This document shows, in pieces, positions 7,542 through 14,056 of a DNA stretch of 15,775 nt. Location: contig PUMG01000306.1 in assembly GCA_003551265.1 (NCBI GenBank), forward strand, positions 1 through 15,775, given 5' to 3'. The DNA comes from Halovenus sp. Lineage in GTDB: Archaea; Halobacteriota; Halobacteria; Halobacteriales; Haloarculaceae. The notes beneath the pieces are model-generated. The model was not told where the DNA came from. It saw only the letters and a program-made list of their open reading frames with translations, and searched no databases. The position numbers and the translations under genes are program-made. How positions within the stretch are numbered: position 1 is the stretch's first letter; each line of letters opens with the position of its first letter.

Positions 7542-7796
7542 ATGGTGCACTTCGACGTTGCTTTCCCGTCGAACCCTGAGGATATTCTCGACGGTCGCAA
7601 TCCGACTTTCTCGTACGTCTCGCGGCGACTCATCCGCGATGAGATGGACATGAACACGGGTGGGACTGTTGGTGACGTTCGGGAAATCTTCACCGACTTC
7701 TACAATCAGGTCGGTCGCTATCCGCCTCGATACTTTCCGCAGGAACCAGCAAACCGCCAGTACAACATCACCGGACTCCCCATTCTTTTGGGGTAA
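7542..7796 (+). CDS. Small unrecognised ORF after fic, possibly a 5'-truncated gene remnant
   Basis: I do not recognise this protein. From the ATG at 7542 it has 84 residues and ends in TAA. It reads like real protein rather than a shadow: balanced composition, many Tyr, Phe, Asn and Pro residues, and segments such as FSYVSRRLIRDEMDMNTGG and YNQVGRYPPRYFPQ. The same frame stays protein-like upstream of the ATG back to about the fic stop codon (YNDFRPNDWFRNRAK), which suggests the original 5' part was lost or replaced when the fic gene arrived. No membrane segment or known motif is seen. The stop lies just before the right-hand tRNA-like repeat. An alternative ATG at 7501 overlapping the fic stop opens a different frame of 49 codons that looks less like protein. 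Confidence 0.4.
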   Translation: MVHFDVAFPSNPEDILDGRNPTFSYVSRRLIRDEMDMNTGGTVGDVREIFTDFYNQVGRYPPRYFPQEPANRQYNITGLPILLG

Positions 7797-7806
7797 TAAA
7801 AGAATG

Positions 7807-7832
7807 CGCGTGCCCAAATCGCGCCCGCCCCG
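7807..7832 (+). repeat. Putative attR: degenerate copy of tRNA-Lys 3' end
   Basis: This matches 6059-6084 at 23 of 26 positions. Two changes fall in the T loop (TTC to CCC) and one in the acceptor strand (G to C), as expected for a copy no longer under selection as tRNA. A TTTTT run follows directly and may be the tRNA's original downstream terminator tract. Confidence 0.6.
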
Positions 7833-7879
7833 TTTTTGTGTCGCCACGCCCAACGACGAGACAGCGTTCTGAACACACG

Positions 7880-8758
7880 ATGGCACTGATTCACACACTG
7901 ACCGCAACGCTCGGGACCGCTATTCGAGTGCTGGTTCACTCGAACGTCTTCATCTCGCTGTCGGCGACCAGTGTCGCCGTCTCGACGGTTCTCCTCGCCA
8001 GCCTTTCGTTCGACCCGATACCGTTTTTTATCGTCTTCGCCGTCACGATGTTCGTCTACTCGTTCAACAGACTCACAGATTTTGCCGAGGATAGACGGAA
8101 CACGCCCGGACGAGCGACGTTCATCGGCCGCTACGGCAGGTTACTTCTGACCGTCGGTATCGTGCTCTATCTTCTCGCTACGGGAGTCGCAATTACCCGG
8201 CAGATTCCTGGTGCGCCAGCGATGGCGATTCCGCTGCTCGTCGCCGTGTTGTACTCCGTTGTCGGGTTCAAACAGATCTTGCTCGTGAAGAACCTGCTCG
8301 TGGGACTCTCGTGGGGACTCATCCCGCTCGGCGTCGGCGTGTATTACGGCATGCTCTGGAGCACCGACGTGCTTTTCTTTGCCGGTTTTATCACGGCGAT
8401 GATAACGATTGCTGCTGCCGTTTTCGACATCAAAGATATCGAGGGTGACAGTGAGGCAGGAATCGACACCCTTGCGGTCCGGTACGGTCCCCGGCGTACC
8501 CGCACGCTGGCGGCCGCCGCAACAGTCGTCGTTTCGCTGGTCGTCGTTTCCTTCGTGTTGGTCGGTGTACTCGACCCGGTGTCTCTGCTCTTGCTCGCGT
8601 TCACGGGATACGTCTTCGGCTACAGTCTCGTTGCGACGCCCGAGCGCGGCCCGCTTTTTTACGGGTTCGTCGTCGACGGTGAACACATCTTTCTCGCACT
8701 CGTGTTACTTGGGTGGAACTCACTGTTGACTGGGTGGAAGTCACTGTTGCTCTCGTGA
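7880..8758 (+). CDS. UbiA-family prenyltransferase
   Basis: This is a 292-residue intramembrane prenyltransferase with about eight or nine hydrophobic helices. The two Asp-rich Mg-diphosphate motifs are present: NRLTDFAED (63-71) and DIKDIEGD (183-190). The reaction would join a polyprenyl diphosphate to an acceptor in the membrane. Haloarchaea use relatives for ether-lipid, menaquinone and C50-carotenoid synthesis, and the sequence alone does not tell which applies. I chose the ATG at 7880 because the in-frame GTG at 7838 would add 14 polar residues lacking conserved character and starts beside the island boundary. The final residues contain a near-duplicate GWNSLLT/GWKSLLL encoded by a 21-bp direct repeat. 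The end overlaps the 3' end of the convergent meaB gene by 18 bp. No isoprenoid gene is adjacent to help. Confidence 0.88.
   Translation: MALIHTLTATLGTAIRVLVHSNVFISLSATSVAVSTVLLASLSFDPIPFFIVFAVTMFVYSFNRLTDFAEDRRNTPGRATFIGRYGRLLLTVGIVLYLLATGVAITRQIPGAPAMAIPLLVAVLYSVVGFKQILLVKNLLVGLSWGLIPLGVGVYYGMLWSTDVLFFAGFITAMITIAAAVFDIKDIEGDSEAGIDTLAVRYGPRRTRTLAAAATVVVSLVVVSFVLVGVLDPVSLLLLAFTGYVFGYSLVATPERGPLFYGFVVDGEHIFLALVLLGWNSLLTGWKSLLLS
8710..8749 (+). repeat. 21-bp-period direct duplication at the end of the prenyltransferase gene
   Basis: Two 19-bp blocks, 8710-8728 and 8731-8749, differ at one base and are offset by 21 bp, so seven codons are duplicated in frame. The second block lies over the convergent meaB stop codon (8741-8743). 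Confidence 0.85.
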
Positions 8759-9799
8759 CTCGCGTTGCGTTCGGACGCACTCGGCGAGTGGTTCGATAAG
8801 TTCGTCCGAGACGGCGTATGGGTCCGTTTCCCGTTCGACGACCGCCTCGACGTACGCGTCCATTCCACCTCGAACGGTGAGTTCCTCTGCCAATAACTCG
8901 TTGACGTCTTCACGGACGAGCGTCCGAATCTCCTCGGCGTAGCGAGCACGAACGTGCTCTTCGCGTTCCCCAGAGCGCTCGATGTGACTCGCGTGGGATT
9001 CGAGCACGTCGAGCAGTTCGTCGACACCCTCGCCAGTTTTTGCGACCGTTTCGACGATTTCGGCTCGCCAGCGGTCTGTCTCCGTCTCAGCCTCTAGCTG
9101 GAGTCCGTCGACCTGCTCCATCGCTCCCGCTCCGTGGTGCCCACCCGATTCGGGGATGCCGCCACGGTTGTATTCGAGCATCTCCCGGAGTTGCTGGACG
9201 GTACGGTTTGCGCCCTTTCGGTCGGCCTTGTTGACGACGAATATGTCACCGATTTCGAGGATTCCCGCTTTGAGCATCTGCACGTCGTCGCCGCTTCCCG
9301 GTGGCACCAGCACCATCACCGTGTCGGCAGTTTTGACGATATCGATCTCGTTCTGTCCGGCACCGACAGTCTCGATGATGATCTTGTCCTTGCCGAAGGC
9401 GTCGAGCGCTTTGACGGCGTCTGTCGTCGCAGTCGAAAGCCCACCGAGTGACCCACGGGCGGACATCGACCGGACGAACACGTCCATGTCGCCGATGTTC
9501 GAGCCCATCCGGATGCGGTCGCCGAGGATTGCGCCGCCGGTGAACGGCGACGACGGGTCGATAGCGATGATGCCGACAGTGAGACCGCGTTCGCGGTAGG
9601 TTGCGGCCATCTTGTCGACCAGCGTCGATTTGCCAGAGCCCGGTGACCCCGTCACGCCGATGACGTCCGCGCTGCCGGTGTGCTGATGGAGTTCCGAAAC
9701 CAGTTCGCGATAGCCAGGGCGGCGGTCCTCGATGTTCGAGATGACGCGAGCGAGCGCCCGGTGCTTGCCGGCCAGAAGGTCGTCGATGAGACCGCTCAT
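8741..9799 (-). CDS. meaB: MeaB/ArgK-family GTPase, methylmalonyl-CoA mutase chaperone
   Basis: This 352-residue G3E-type P-loop GTPase guards adenosylcobalamin loading and reactivation of methylmalonyl-CoA mutase in the cytoplasm. The P-loop GSPGSGKST is at 51-59, followed by IDPSSPFTGGAILGDRIRM (about 80-98), the ETVGAGQNE motif (143-151) and the base-specificity motif NKAD (190-193); all are intact. Residues 209-243 form a Gly/His/Glu-rich insertion (NRGGIPESGGHHGAGAM) between the GTPase core and the C-terminal dimerisation helices; this looks like a lineage-specific loop. The ATG at 9799 overlaps the stop of the mutase small-subunit gene in a TCAT/ATGA arrangement of 4 bp, indicating translational coupling. 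The 3' end overlaps the convergent UbiA-family gene by 18 bp. Confidence 0.95.
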   Translation of the reverse strand: MSGLIDDLLAGKHRALARVISNIEDRRPGYRELVSELHQHTGSADVIGVTGSPGSGKSTLVDKMAATYRERGLTVGIIAIDPSSPFTGGAILGDRIRMGSNIGDMDVFVRSMSARGSLGGLSTATTDAVKALDAFGKDKIIIETVGAGQNEIDIVKTADTVMVLVPPGSGDDVQMLKAGILEIGDIFVVNKADRKGANRTVQQLREMLEYNRGGIPESGGHHGAGAMEQVDGLQLEAETETDRWRAEIVETVAKTGEGVDELLDVLESHASHIERSGEREEHVRARYAEEIRTLVREDVNELLAEELTVRGGMDAYVEAVVERETDPYAVSDELIEPLAECVRTQRESREQQ

Positions 9800-10215
9800 T
9801 CTCTCTCGGGGACGTTCTCACGAACGTACGCTATCATCTGCTCCATCGACGCGCCGGGACCGAACACCTCGGCCACGCCGAGTTCTTTGAGTTCGGCTTC
9901 GTCGTCGTCGGGGATGATGCCACCGACGAGCACCAGCGTGTCGTCGAACGCATCGTAGGATTTCAGCCCCTCGATGATGTCGGGAACGAGTGTGTCGTGT
10001 GCCCCGGAGAGAATCGAGATGCCGAGAACGTCGACGTCCTCCTGGACAGTTGCCTGTACAATCTCCTCGGGGGCGCGGTGAAGCCCGGAGTAGATAACCT
10101 CGAAGCCAGCGTCTCGGAACGCGCGCGAGATGACGTGTGCGCCCCGGTCGTGGCCGTCCAGCCCAACCTTGGCGACGAGACACCGTATCGTCCGCTGTTC
10201 CTGATCTGCGCTCAT
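9796..10215 (-). CDS. Methylmalonyl-CoA mutase, cobalamin-binding (small/C-terminal) subunit
   Basis: This 139-residue standalone B12-binding domain has the base-off/His-on signature: DGHDRG at 20-25 (DxHxxG, with His22 the lower cobalt ligand), SIL at 67-69 (the SxL element), and GG at 98-99. It pairs with a separate catalytic subunit to interconvert methylmalonyl-CoA and succinyl-CoA, used in haloarchaea in propionate and amino-acid degradation and related acyl-CoA routes. The large subunit is not in this window. The length fits archaeal split mutases rather than the fused bacterial form. The ATG at 10215 is followed immediately by conserved sequence. It is the first gene of a two-gene operon with meaB, sharing 4 bp. 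Confidence 0.93.
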   Translation of the reverse strand: MSADQEQRTIRCLVAKVGLDGHDRGAHVISRAFRDAGFEVIYSGLHRAPEEIVQATVQEDVDVLGISILSGAHDTLVPDIIEGLKSYDAFDDTLVLVGGIIPDDDEAELKELGVAEVFGPGASMEQMIAYVRENVPERE

Positions 10216-10242
10216 ACCTCCCCGTTCGTCCGGTTACTGTTT

Positions 10243-10256
10243 GGTTTTTTCGATAA
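10243..10256 (-). promoter_or_regulatory. A/T-rich promoter element of the mutase small subunit-meaB operon
   Basis: On the minus strand CTTATCGAAAAAACC covers positions about 30-40 bp before the ATG at 10215. This is the only A/T-rich block on that side of the 166-bp divergent gap and may be the TATA region. Confidence 0.35.
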
Positions 10257-10352
10257 GACCACCGTGTCACACCCGTCGAGCACCAGACCTGCCTTCGCCA
10301 GCACTGTCCGAGCGTGACCGGTCCCGTCGTCTTGCGTTCGTCTGACGTATCG

Positions 10353-10360
10353 TTTTGTAT
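10353..10360 (+). promoter_or_regulatory. TATA-like box of the 10382 gene
   Basis: TTTTGTAT lies about 26 bp before the ATG at 10382. It overlaps an in-frame TTG at 10355, which argues against that codon as the start. Confidence 0.45.
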
Positions 10361-10381
10361 GAGGGGACGGTACAGAGGCGT

Positions 10382-10951
10382 ATGACGAGCCTGGACGAGG
10401 CCTACAACCGCAGGCGGTCAGGGTTGGACAATCCACGCAGAGTCGTTGCCGGGATGGTCCTCGTCGGAGTCGGTGTTGCCGCGATTATCGTGGCTATGGG
10501 ACTTGTTGGCTTCCGTGGCGAGAGTACAACCGCAAAGCAGTACGCTGGTGTCGCGGCCGGTCTCGGGATACCAGCCATGCTGTTTGGCATCGTCGTGGTG
10601 CTTCCCGCGAGTCGACGGACGCGTCTCGGAGTCGCCTTCGGAACCCTCGTCGCTGGCGCTGGAGTTGCCCTGTTCTGGCAGGTGTACCCCGGTCGCTGGA
10701 CACGAACTGCGGATCCGCTGGCGTTCGAGACGATGATGCTCTACGGCGTTGGCTGTGCAATCGCGCTGTGGTTCGTCTTCACCGCTATTGCTTCGTTCCG
10801 ACTCAGAAACAACCCACAGGGGACGGTCCGCCTCGACGTAGTGCGGCAGGGGAAGACGCGGACTGTCGAAGTGAGTAACGAGCAGTACCGGAGACTGGTG
10901 AACGACGGCGGCAATCCCGAGCAGATCATCCGGGAGATCGAAGACCGATAG
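10382..10951 (+). CDS. Four-helix haloarchaeal membrane protein, function unknown
   Basis: The protein has 189 residues. A positively charged N-terminus (residues 1-20) is followed by four predicted membrane helices at about 22-44, 54-75, 82-102 and 117-139, then a hydrophilic C-terminal domain of about 50 residues (GTVRLDVVRQGKTRTVEV, then NPEQIIREIEDR). The layout resembles a haloarchaeal family catalogued as DUF7139, recalled rather than checked; no function is known. The ATG at 10382 is supported by a TATA-like box at the leaderless distance and by a polar, basic leader typical of a cytoplasmic N-terminus. It diverges from the mutase operon and is followed after 94 bp by priL with its own promoter-like sequence. 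Confidence 0.8.
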   Translation: MTSLDEAYNRRRSGLDNPRRVVAGMVLVGVGVAAIIVAMGLVGFRGESTTAKQYAGVAAGLGIPAMLFGIVVVLPASRRTRLGVAFGTLVAGAGVALFWQVYPGRWTRTADPLAFETMMLYGVGCAIALWFVFTAIASFRLRNNPQGTVRLDVVRQGKTRTVEVSNEQYRRLVNDGGNPEQIIREIEDR

Positions 10952-11012
10952 CACCGCATCAGTGTTGCTTTTGATGAAGAGTTGTTAGGTTGCACCAGAT
11001 CGCGTCCGTCGA

Positions 11013-11018
11013 CTTTTT
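11013..11018 (+). promoter_or_regulatory. TATA-like element of priL
   Basis: CTTTTT is centred about 30 bp before the priL ATG at 11046, giving an estimated leader of only a few bases. It is a weak match. Confidence 0.3.
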
Positions 11019-11045
11019 GATGGCGGCCCCGCAAGAGAGACAAGT

Positions 11046-12113
11046 ATGAGACCGCTCCACGCGCGCTATCCGTTCTTTCGGTCGGCGCGCGAGGCAGTCG
11101 AGGAGGCAGAAGTCGACCTCGTCAACGTCGTGACCAGCGAGCCAGCGGTCGTCGAGCGAGCGCTGGAGCGCATCGAAGGCGCACTCGAAGACGCCGACGT
11201 CGGAGAGACTCACCGTCGGACGCGTGTGGAGTTACTCTCGTATCCGGTCGCCCGGGTCATCGTCTCGCTCGTCGACGAACACCTCCTGACGCGCAAGTAT
11301 GCGTTCGCCGAGGCGAGAACCGCCCACGACCGGTTTGCGTACGACCTCGAACAGTCGGTCGAGCTCAGAAGTGTGCAGCGACAACAACTCACACAGGACC
11401 TCCTCCTGGCGGAGTTCGACCTTGCCGAGGCGGTCCGAGAGACACCCGACGGGTACGCTGTCAACGTCGGGACGTATCTCGCGCTGGCGGCTGACAAACG
11501 GAATCCCGAGTGGCGACTCGTCAACCGACCGGTCCGTGATGGTGAGGTCTCCATCCAACGGTCCGAACTGCTCGCGCTGGTTGCACAGGCTGTCAAACAG
11601 CGAGTCTCCGAGGGGCTTCCGCTGGCTGTCCCGGCTGTCATTGGTGACGAACTGACCGACGAGTGCGCACGAGTGCGGGCAGCGCTCGCCGACCTCGACC
11701 TGATGCGCGACATCGACACGGTCGTTCCCGAACTGTTTCCACCGTGTATGCGCGCGCTCCTCGACCAGGTCCAGAAAGGCGAGCACCTCGCACATCACTC
11801 ACGCTTCGCCATCGCGTCGTTCCTGACGAGCATCGGGATGACGACTGACGAGATTGTCGACCTGTTCGAGGTGAACCCTGGTTTTGGGGAAGAGGCGACT
11901 CGCTATCAGGTCGACCACATCCGTGGGGAAACCAGTCCAACAGCGTACTCGACGCCGTCGTGTGCGACGATGCAGTCGTACGGCGACTGTGTCAATATGG
12001 ATGACCTCTGTGAGACGATTGCCCACCCGATGGCGTACTACGAGAAGAAACTCGACGACGCTGACGAGGACGAACTCACTGACTGGCGCGAACAGCAGAC
12101 CACGAACTCCTGA
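11046..12113 (+). CDS. priL: DNA primase large subunit PriL
   Basis: This 355-residue protein is the non-catalytic large subunit of archaeal/eukaryotic primase. With PriS it starts RNA/DNA primers for replication; PriL regulates initiation and primer length. It starts with MRPLHARYPFFRSAREAVEEA, typical for haloarchaeal PriL. The N-terminal helical domain covers about 1-215. The C-terminal domain has four spaced cysteines, C234 (FPPCM), C306 (PSCATM), C315 (GDCV) and C322 (DLCE), matching the ligands of the 4Fe-4S cluster, and HHSRFAIASFLTSIGM (250-265) resembles the conserved helix of this domain. All features are intact and the length is normal. The ATG at 11046 is unambiguous. priS is not in the window. 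The gene converges on the NfeD-like gene with a 44-bp gap. Confidence 0.93.
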   Translation: MRPLHARYPFFRSAREAVEEAEVDLVNVVTSEPAVVERALERIEGALEDADVGETHRRTRVELLSYPVARVIVSLVDEHLLTRKYAFAEARTAHDRFAYDLEQSVELRSVQRQQLTQDLLLAEFDLAEAVRETPDGYAVNVGTYLALAADKRNPEWRLVNRPVRDGEVSIQRSELLALVAQAVKQRVSEGLPLAVPAVIGDELTDECARVRAALADLDLMRDIDTVVPELFPPCMRALLDQVQKGEHLAHHSRFAIASFLTSIGMTTDEIVDLFEVNPGFGEEATRYQVDHIRGETSPTAYSTPSCATMQSYGDCVNMDDLCETIAHPMAYYEKKLDDADEDELTDWREQQTTNS

Positions 12114-12116
12114 GCT

Positions 12117-12137
12117 CTCACTGAGACTCTCGGTGAG
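12117..12137. repeat. Near-perfect palindrome between convergent genes
   Basis: Outer arms CTCAC/GTGAG and inner arms GAGA/TCTC are arranged symmetrically around one base, with a single non-pairing step. It lies in the 44-bp gap between the ends of priL and the NfeD-like gene and could form a hairpin on either strand. No strong T-run follows, so a terminator role is only possible. Confidence 0.5.
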
Positions 12138-12157
12138 TATCGTATCTGGAAGAACAG

Positions 12158-12718
12158 TTACGTCGTTTCGCTCTCGCGTTCTCTGCTGCGCTGTTGCTCG
12201 CGGTCGCGTTCGAGTTCACGGTCGATGTCGTCGCGTATTCTCGAGACAGACTCGACGGTGACGACGTTTCCACCGCCAGGGTCGACGACAATCACTTCAT
12301 CTCCCTCGGGGATTTCACCGTCCAGGCTCCGGGCTTTGTAGTACGGGTTGAACCCGCCTTCTTCGAGTTTGATCTCTCCCTGCGTTGGCGTCACTCGTTC
12401 GGTGACACGGCCGGTCGACCCACGGAGCGAGGACGAGTCTTTCGTCTTGCCCTTGCTGGGACCGCCCATGAGGTCGAGTTCGCGATACGCCCACAGCGTC
12501 GCCACCGACGCCACGAGAACGACGAGGCTCATGATGAGCAGGTTGATTGTGCCGGGGAGGACGAACGCCCCCAGATACCCGACCAGACCGGCGGCAAACA
12601 GCGCGACCCCCACCACGAAGAAGTGTGCACCGGGCGCAAACGCTTCAGCGACGATGAGGCCCGCACCGACCAGTATCAAAAAAAGCGGCAGGTTCGTCAG
12701 TACGAGGTCGAACACCAT
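12158..12718 (-). CDS. NfeD-like membrane protein with OB-fold domain
   Basis: The protein has 186 residues. About three or four hydrophobic segments (residues 4-27, 31-53 and 57-78) are followed by a linker and a small beta domain (about 97-158, GSTGRVTERVTPTQGEIKL, then EIPEGDEVIVVDPGGGNVVTVESV) of the NfeD OB-fold type. A charged Arg/Glu-rich tail follows (160-186). Short NfeD proteins usually work with stomatin/SPFH partners in membrane-domain organisation; no such gene is in the window. The start is the ATG at 12718. It follows the two-helix miniprotein gene on the same strand after 57 bp, so the two may be co-transcribed. Confidence 0.85.
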   Translation of the reverse strand: MVFDLVLTNLPLFLILVGAGLIVAEAFAPGAHFFVVGVALFAAGLVGYLGAFVLPGTINLLIMSLVVLVASVATLWAYRELDLMGGPSKGKTKDSSSLRGSTGRVTERVTPTQGEIKLEEGGFNPYYKARSLDGEIPEGDEVIVVDPGGGNVVTVESVSRIRDDIDRELERDREQQRSRERESETT

Positions 12719-12775
12719 ACTCTCTCTTGGAAGCCACTGCGGAAAACAGTTAGGGGTTCCAACCGGTGTTCGGTC

Positions 12776-12994
12776 CTACCAGTACGGGGTTCTGCTCCAC
12801 CTAGTCCAGGGCCGTCCGACGAGCGCGAACACCGCGAGTGCGAGCAACACGAACCCGAGAGAAACCACCGCCCCGGTTTGCATCTCGGATGCGAACAGCA
12901 GGTCGTTTTCAAGGAAGAAGTTGCTGACGATACCGATACCGCCGAGTACGACGACAACGACCGCGACGATGCCAGCGAGGGTGCGCCACTGCAT
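12776..12994 (-). CDS. Two-helix membrane miniprotein, function unknown
   Basis: The protein has 72 residues with hydrophobic helices at about 7-25 and 42-60, a short polar loop between them (SNFFLENDLLFASEMQTG) and an aromatic/basic end (RPWTRWSRTPYW). I do not recognise a named family. A clear TATA box (13017-13023) about 26 bp before the ATG at 12994 supports both the start and expression as a leaderless transcript. It sits ahead of the NfeD-like gene on the same strand and may form a transcription unit with it. Confidence 0.72.
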   Translation of the reverse strand: MQWRTLAGIVAVVVVVLGGIGIVSNFFLENDLLFASEMQTGAVVSLGFVLLALAVFALVGRPWTRWSRTPYW

Positions 12995-13016
12995 ATCTCA
13001 CGGTAGGCAGGGCGGG

Positions 13017-13023
13017 TATAAAA
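13017..13023 (-). promoter_or_regulatory. TATA box of the miniprotein-NfeD unit
   Basis: TTTTATA on the minus strand is centred about 26 bp before the ATG at 12994. It is the best TATA match in the window. Confidence 0.65.
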
Positions 13024-13082
13024 TGCCACGGGCTTTCGGGCGGTTGAGGTGGACATCTGTACGAGCGTGCACAGGCTGCGAA

Positions 13083-13088
13083 TCTAAA
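13083..13088 (+). promoter_or_regulatory. TATA-like box of the DUF2064 gene
   Basis: TCTAAA predicts transcription starting near 13112, downstream of an ATG at 13097 and just upstream of the ATG at 13121. This decides the start in favour of 13121. Confidence 0.45.
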
Positions 13089-13120
13089 GCCCCAAGATGC
13101 CAGACACCAGAGGAAGAGAC

Positions 13121-13873
13121 ATGACTACGGTGGTTGTCCTTGCCGACGTCCCTGACGAAAACGTGTTGCCTGCGCTGCATCCCAGCCCGCTGTCAAGTTC
13201 CCAGGCAGTGTCGCTCTATCGCGCGATGCTCGCAGACGTCTGCGAGATGGTCCAACACGGCGAGGCCGACCTGCTCGTGAACTATCCCTCACCAGAGCGG
13301 GTCGCTGAAGATGTGGACCCGGAGGCTGCGCTGCGGGATGTTCTCGAGGACGAACTTCCGGAGTCGGAGTCAGTCCGATACGAGGTACAGGTCGGTGAGA
13401 CCTACGCCGGTCGCGTCGGCAACACGCTTACACACCTACTCGACGTCGAGGGTGAGCGAACCGTGGGCATCGTCGACCCGGCAACACCGTTGCTCGGGCG
13501 CGAACACATCGGGACGGTTGCGATGAAACTTCGAGCGAGCGACGTCGTGCTGGGTCCCACGACAGGTGGACGACTGTACTTCGCGGGTTTCTGTGAGCCG
13601 GTCGATTTCGATGGCGCCTTTTCGACACCTGCAGTCGAGACGATGACAGCCCGTGCGCTCGAGGCAGGCCTCTCGGTTGATTATCTGCCACAGTTACCGT
13701 TGGTTGCATCGCCTGCGGATCTGGCGACTGTCGTGACGCTTGTCCGCGCTCGCAGGGCCGCTGGCCGAATTGTACCACGCCGGACGGCGGCGCTGCTCGA
13801 GGAGTGGGAACTGCAGGTTGTCGCGGGTGGGGAGTCTCGACCGACAGTATCGACCGGTTCCGACAAGTCTTAA
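13121..13873 (+). CDS. DUF2064 family protein (GT-A glycosyltransferase-like fold)
   Basis: This 250-residue protein resembles haloarchaeal DUF2064 proteins, related to nucleotidyl/glycosyltransferase A folds. The first strand is MTTVVVLADVP; LLVNYPSPE follows near residue 47, then QVGETYAGRVGNTLTHLL (about 94-111), IVDPATPLLGREHIGTVAMKL (about 119-139) and the conserved DVVLGPTTGGRLYFAGF (about 143-159). The usual basic KxR of the bacterial N-terminus is absent and the metal-binding region is altered (VDPATP), so catalytic activity is uncertain. No substrate is known. I chose the second ATG over that at 13097, which lies too close to the TATA-like box and adds eight unconserved residues. It runs into tRNA-Ser 26 bp downstream. 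Confidence 0.8.
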   Translation: MTTVVVLADVPDENVLPALHPSPLSSSQAVSLYRAMLADVCEMVQHGEADLLVNYPSPERVAEDVDPEAALRDVLEDELPESESVRYEVQVGETYAGRVGNTLTHLLDVEGERTVGIVDPATPLLGREHIGTVAMKLRASDVVLGPTTGGRLYFAGFCEPVDFDGAFSTPAVETMTARALEAGLSVDYLPQLPLVASPADLATVVTLVRARRAAGRIVPRRTAALLEEWELQVVAGGESRPTVSTGSDKS

Positions 13874-13875
13874 AG
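13869..13875 (+). promoter_or_regulatory. TATA-like box of tRNA-Ser overlapping the DUF2064 stop
   Basis: CTTAAAG is centred about 28 bp before the tRNA and contains the TAA stop of the preceding gene (13871-13873). Confidence 0.45.
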
Positions 13876-13899
13876 CGCTCGTGTGAAACGTGTATCACG

Positions 13900-13983
13900 G
13901 GTGGGATAGCGAAGTGGCCTAACGCGCCTGCCTTGAGAGCAGGTGTCCGAGAGGACTCAGGGGTTCGAATCCCCTTCCCACCG
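13900..13983 (+). tRNA. tRNA-Ser (anticodon UGA)
   Basis: An 84-nt class II tRNA. Acceptor strands GGTGGGA (13900-13906) and TCCCACC (13976-13982) pair perfectly, with discriminator G at 13983. The D stem is GCG/CGC. The anticodon stem CCTGC/GCAGG encloses CTTGAGA, giving TGA. A long variable arm (TGTCC/GGACT region) identifies serine. The T stem AGGGG/CCCCT encloses TTCGAAT. No intron or encoded CCA is present. Confidence 0.97.
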
Positions 13984-14026
13984 CTTGTGAGCGAACAACG
14001 ACACTCCTAACAGAGTTGGCCGCAGG

Positions 14027-14032
14027 CTTAAT
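14027..14032 (+). promoter_or_regulatory. TATA-like box of the FAD oxidoreductase gene
   Basis: CTTAAT is centred about 28 bp before the ATG at 14057, consistent with a leaderless mRNA transcribed separately from tRNA-Ser. Confidence 0.45.
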
Positions 14033-14056
14033 CGACGCAGGTACGGTACACTATTT

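Larger units (their letters stand above)
6085..7832. mobile_element. Putative small integrated island at tRNA-Lys (Fic module, no integrase)
   Basis: About 1.75 kb lies between the intact tRNA-Lys 3' end and its imperfect copy at 7807-7832. It holds a Fic-family gene, a small unrecognised ORF overlapping the fic end region, and a visibly A/T-richer 170-bp leader (about 6110-6283) unlike the surrounding GC-rich DNA. No recombinase gene is present, so it would be a remnant or a satellite-type insertion. Genes on both sides are ordinary haloarchaeal core genes. The interpretation rests on the repeat and the gene content; the comparison with an uninterrupted genome has not been made. Confidence 0.45.

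Noticed and set aside
7838..7879. GTG-initiated N-terminal extension of the UbiA-family gene
   Set aside because: It adds 14 polar residues beginning next to the T-run at the repeat; the ATG at 7880 starts a normal N-terminal segment for the family.
7443..7907. 154-codon minus-strand frame across the island's right end
   Set aside because: It runs antisense to the fic end and through the attR-like repeat into the leader of the UbiA-family gene; no protein-like segments, while the plus frame in the same place looks coding.
10355..10381. TTG-initiated N-terminal extension of the four-helix membrane protein
   Set aside because: The TTG lies within the TATA-like box; the ATG at 10382 is at the expected distance from it.
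10212..10436. 74-codon minus-strand frame in the divergent gap before the mutase subunit
   Set aside because: It overlaps both start regions and promoters, and its composition is not protein-like.
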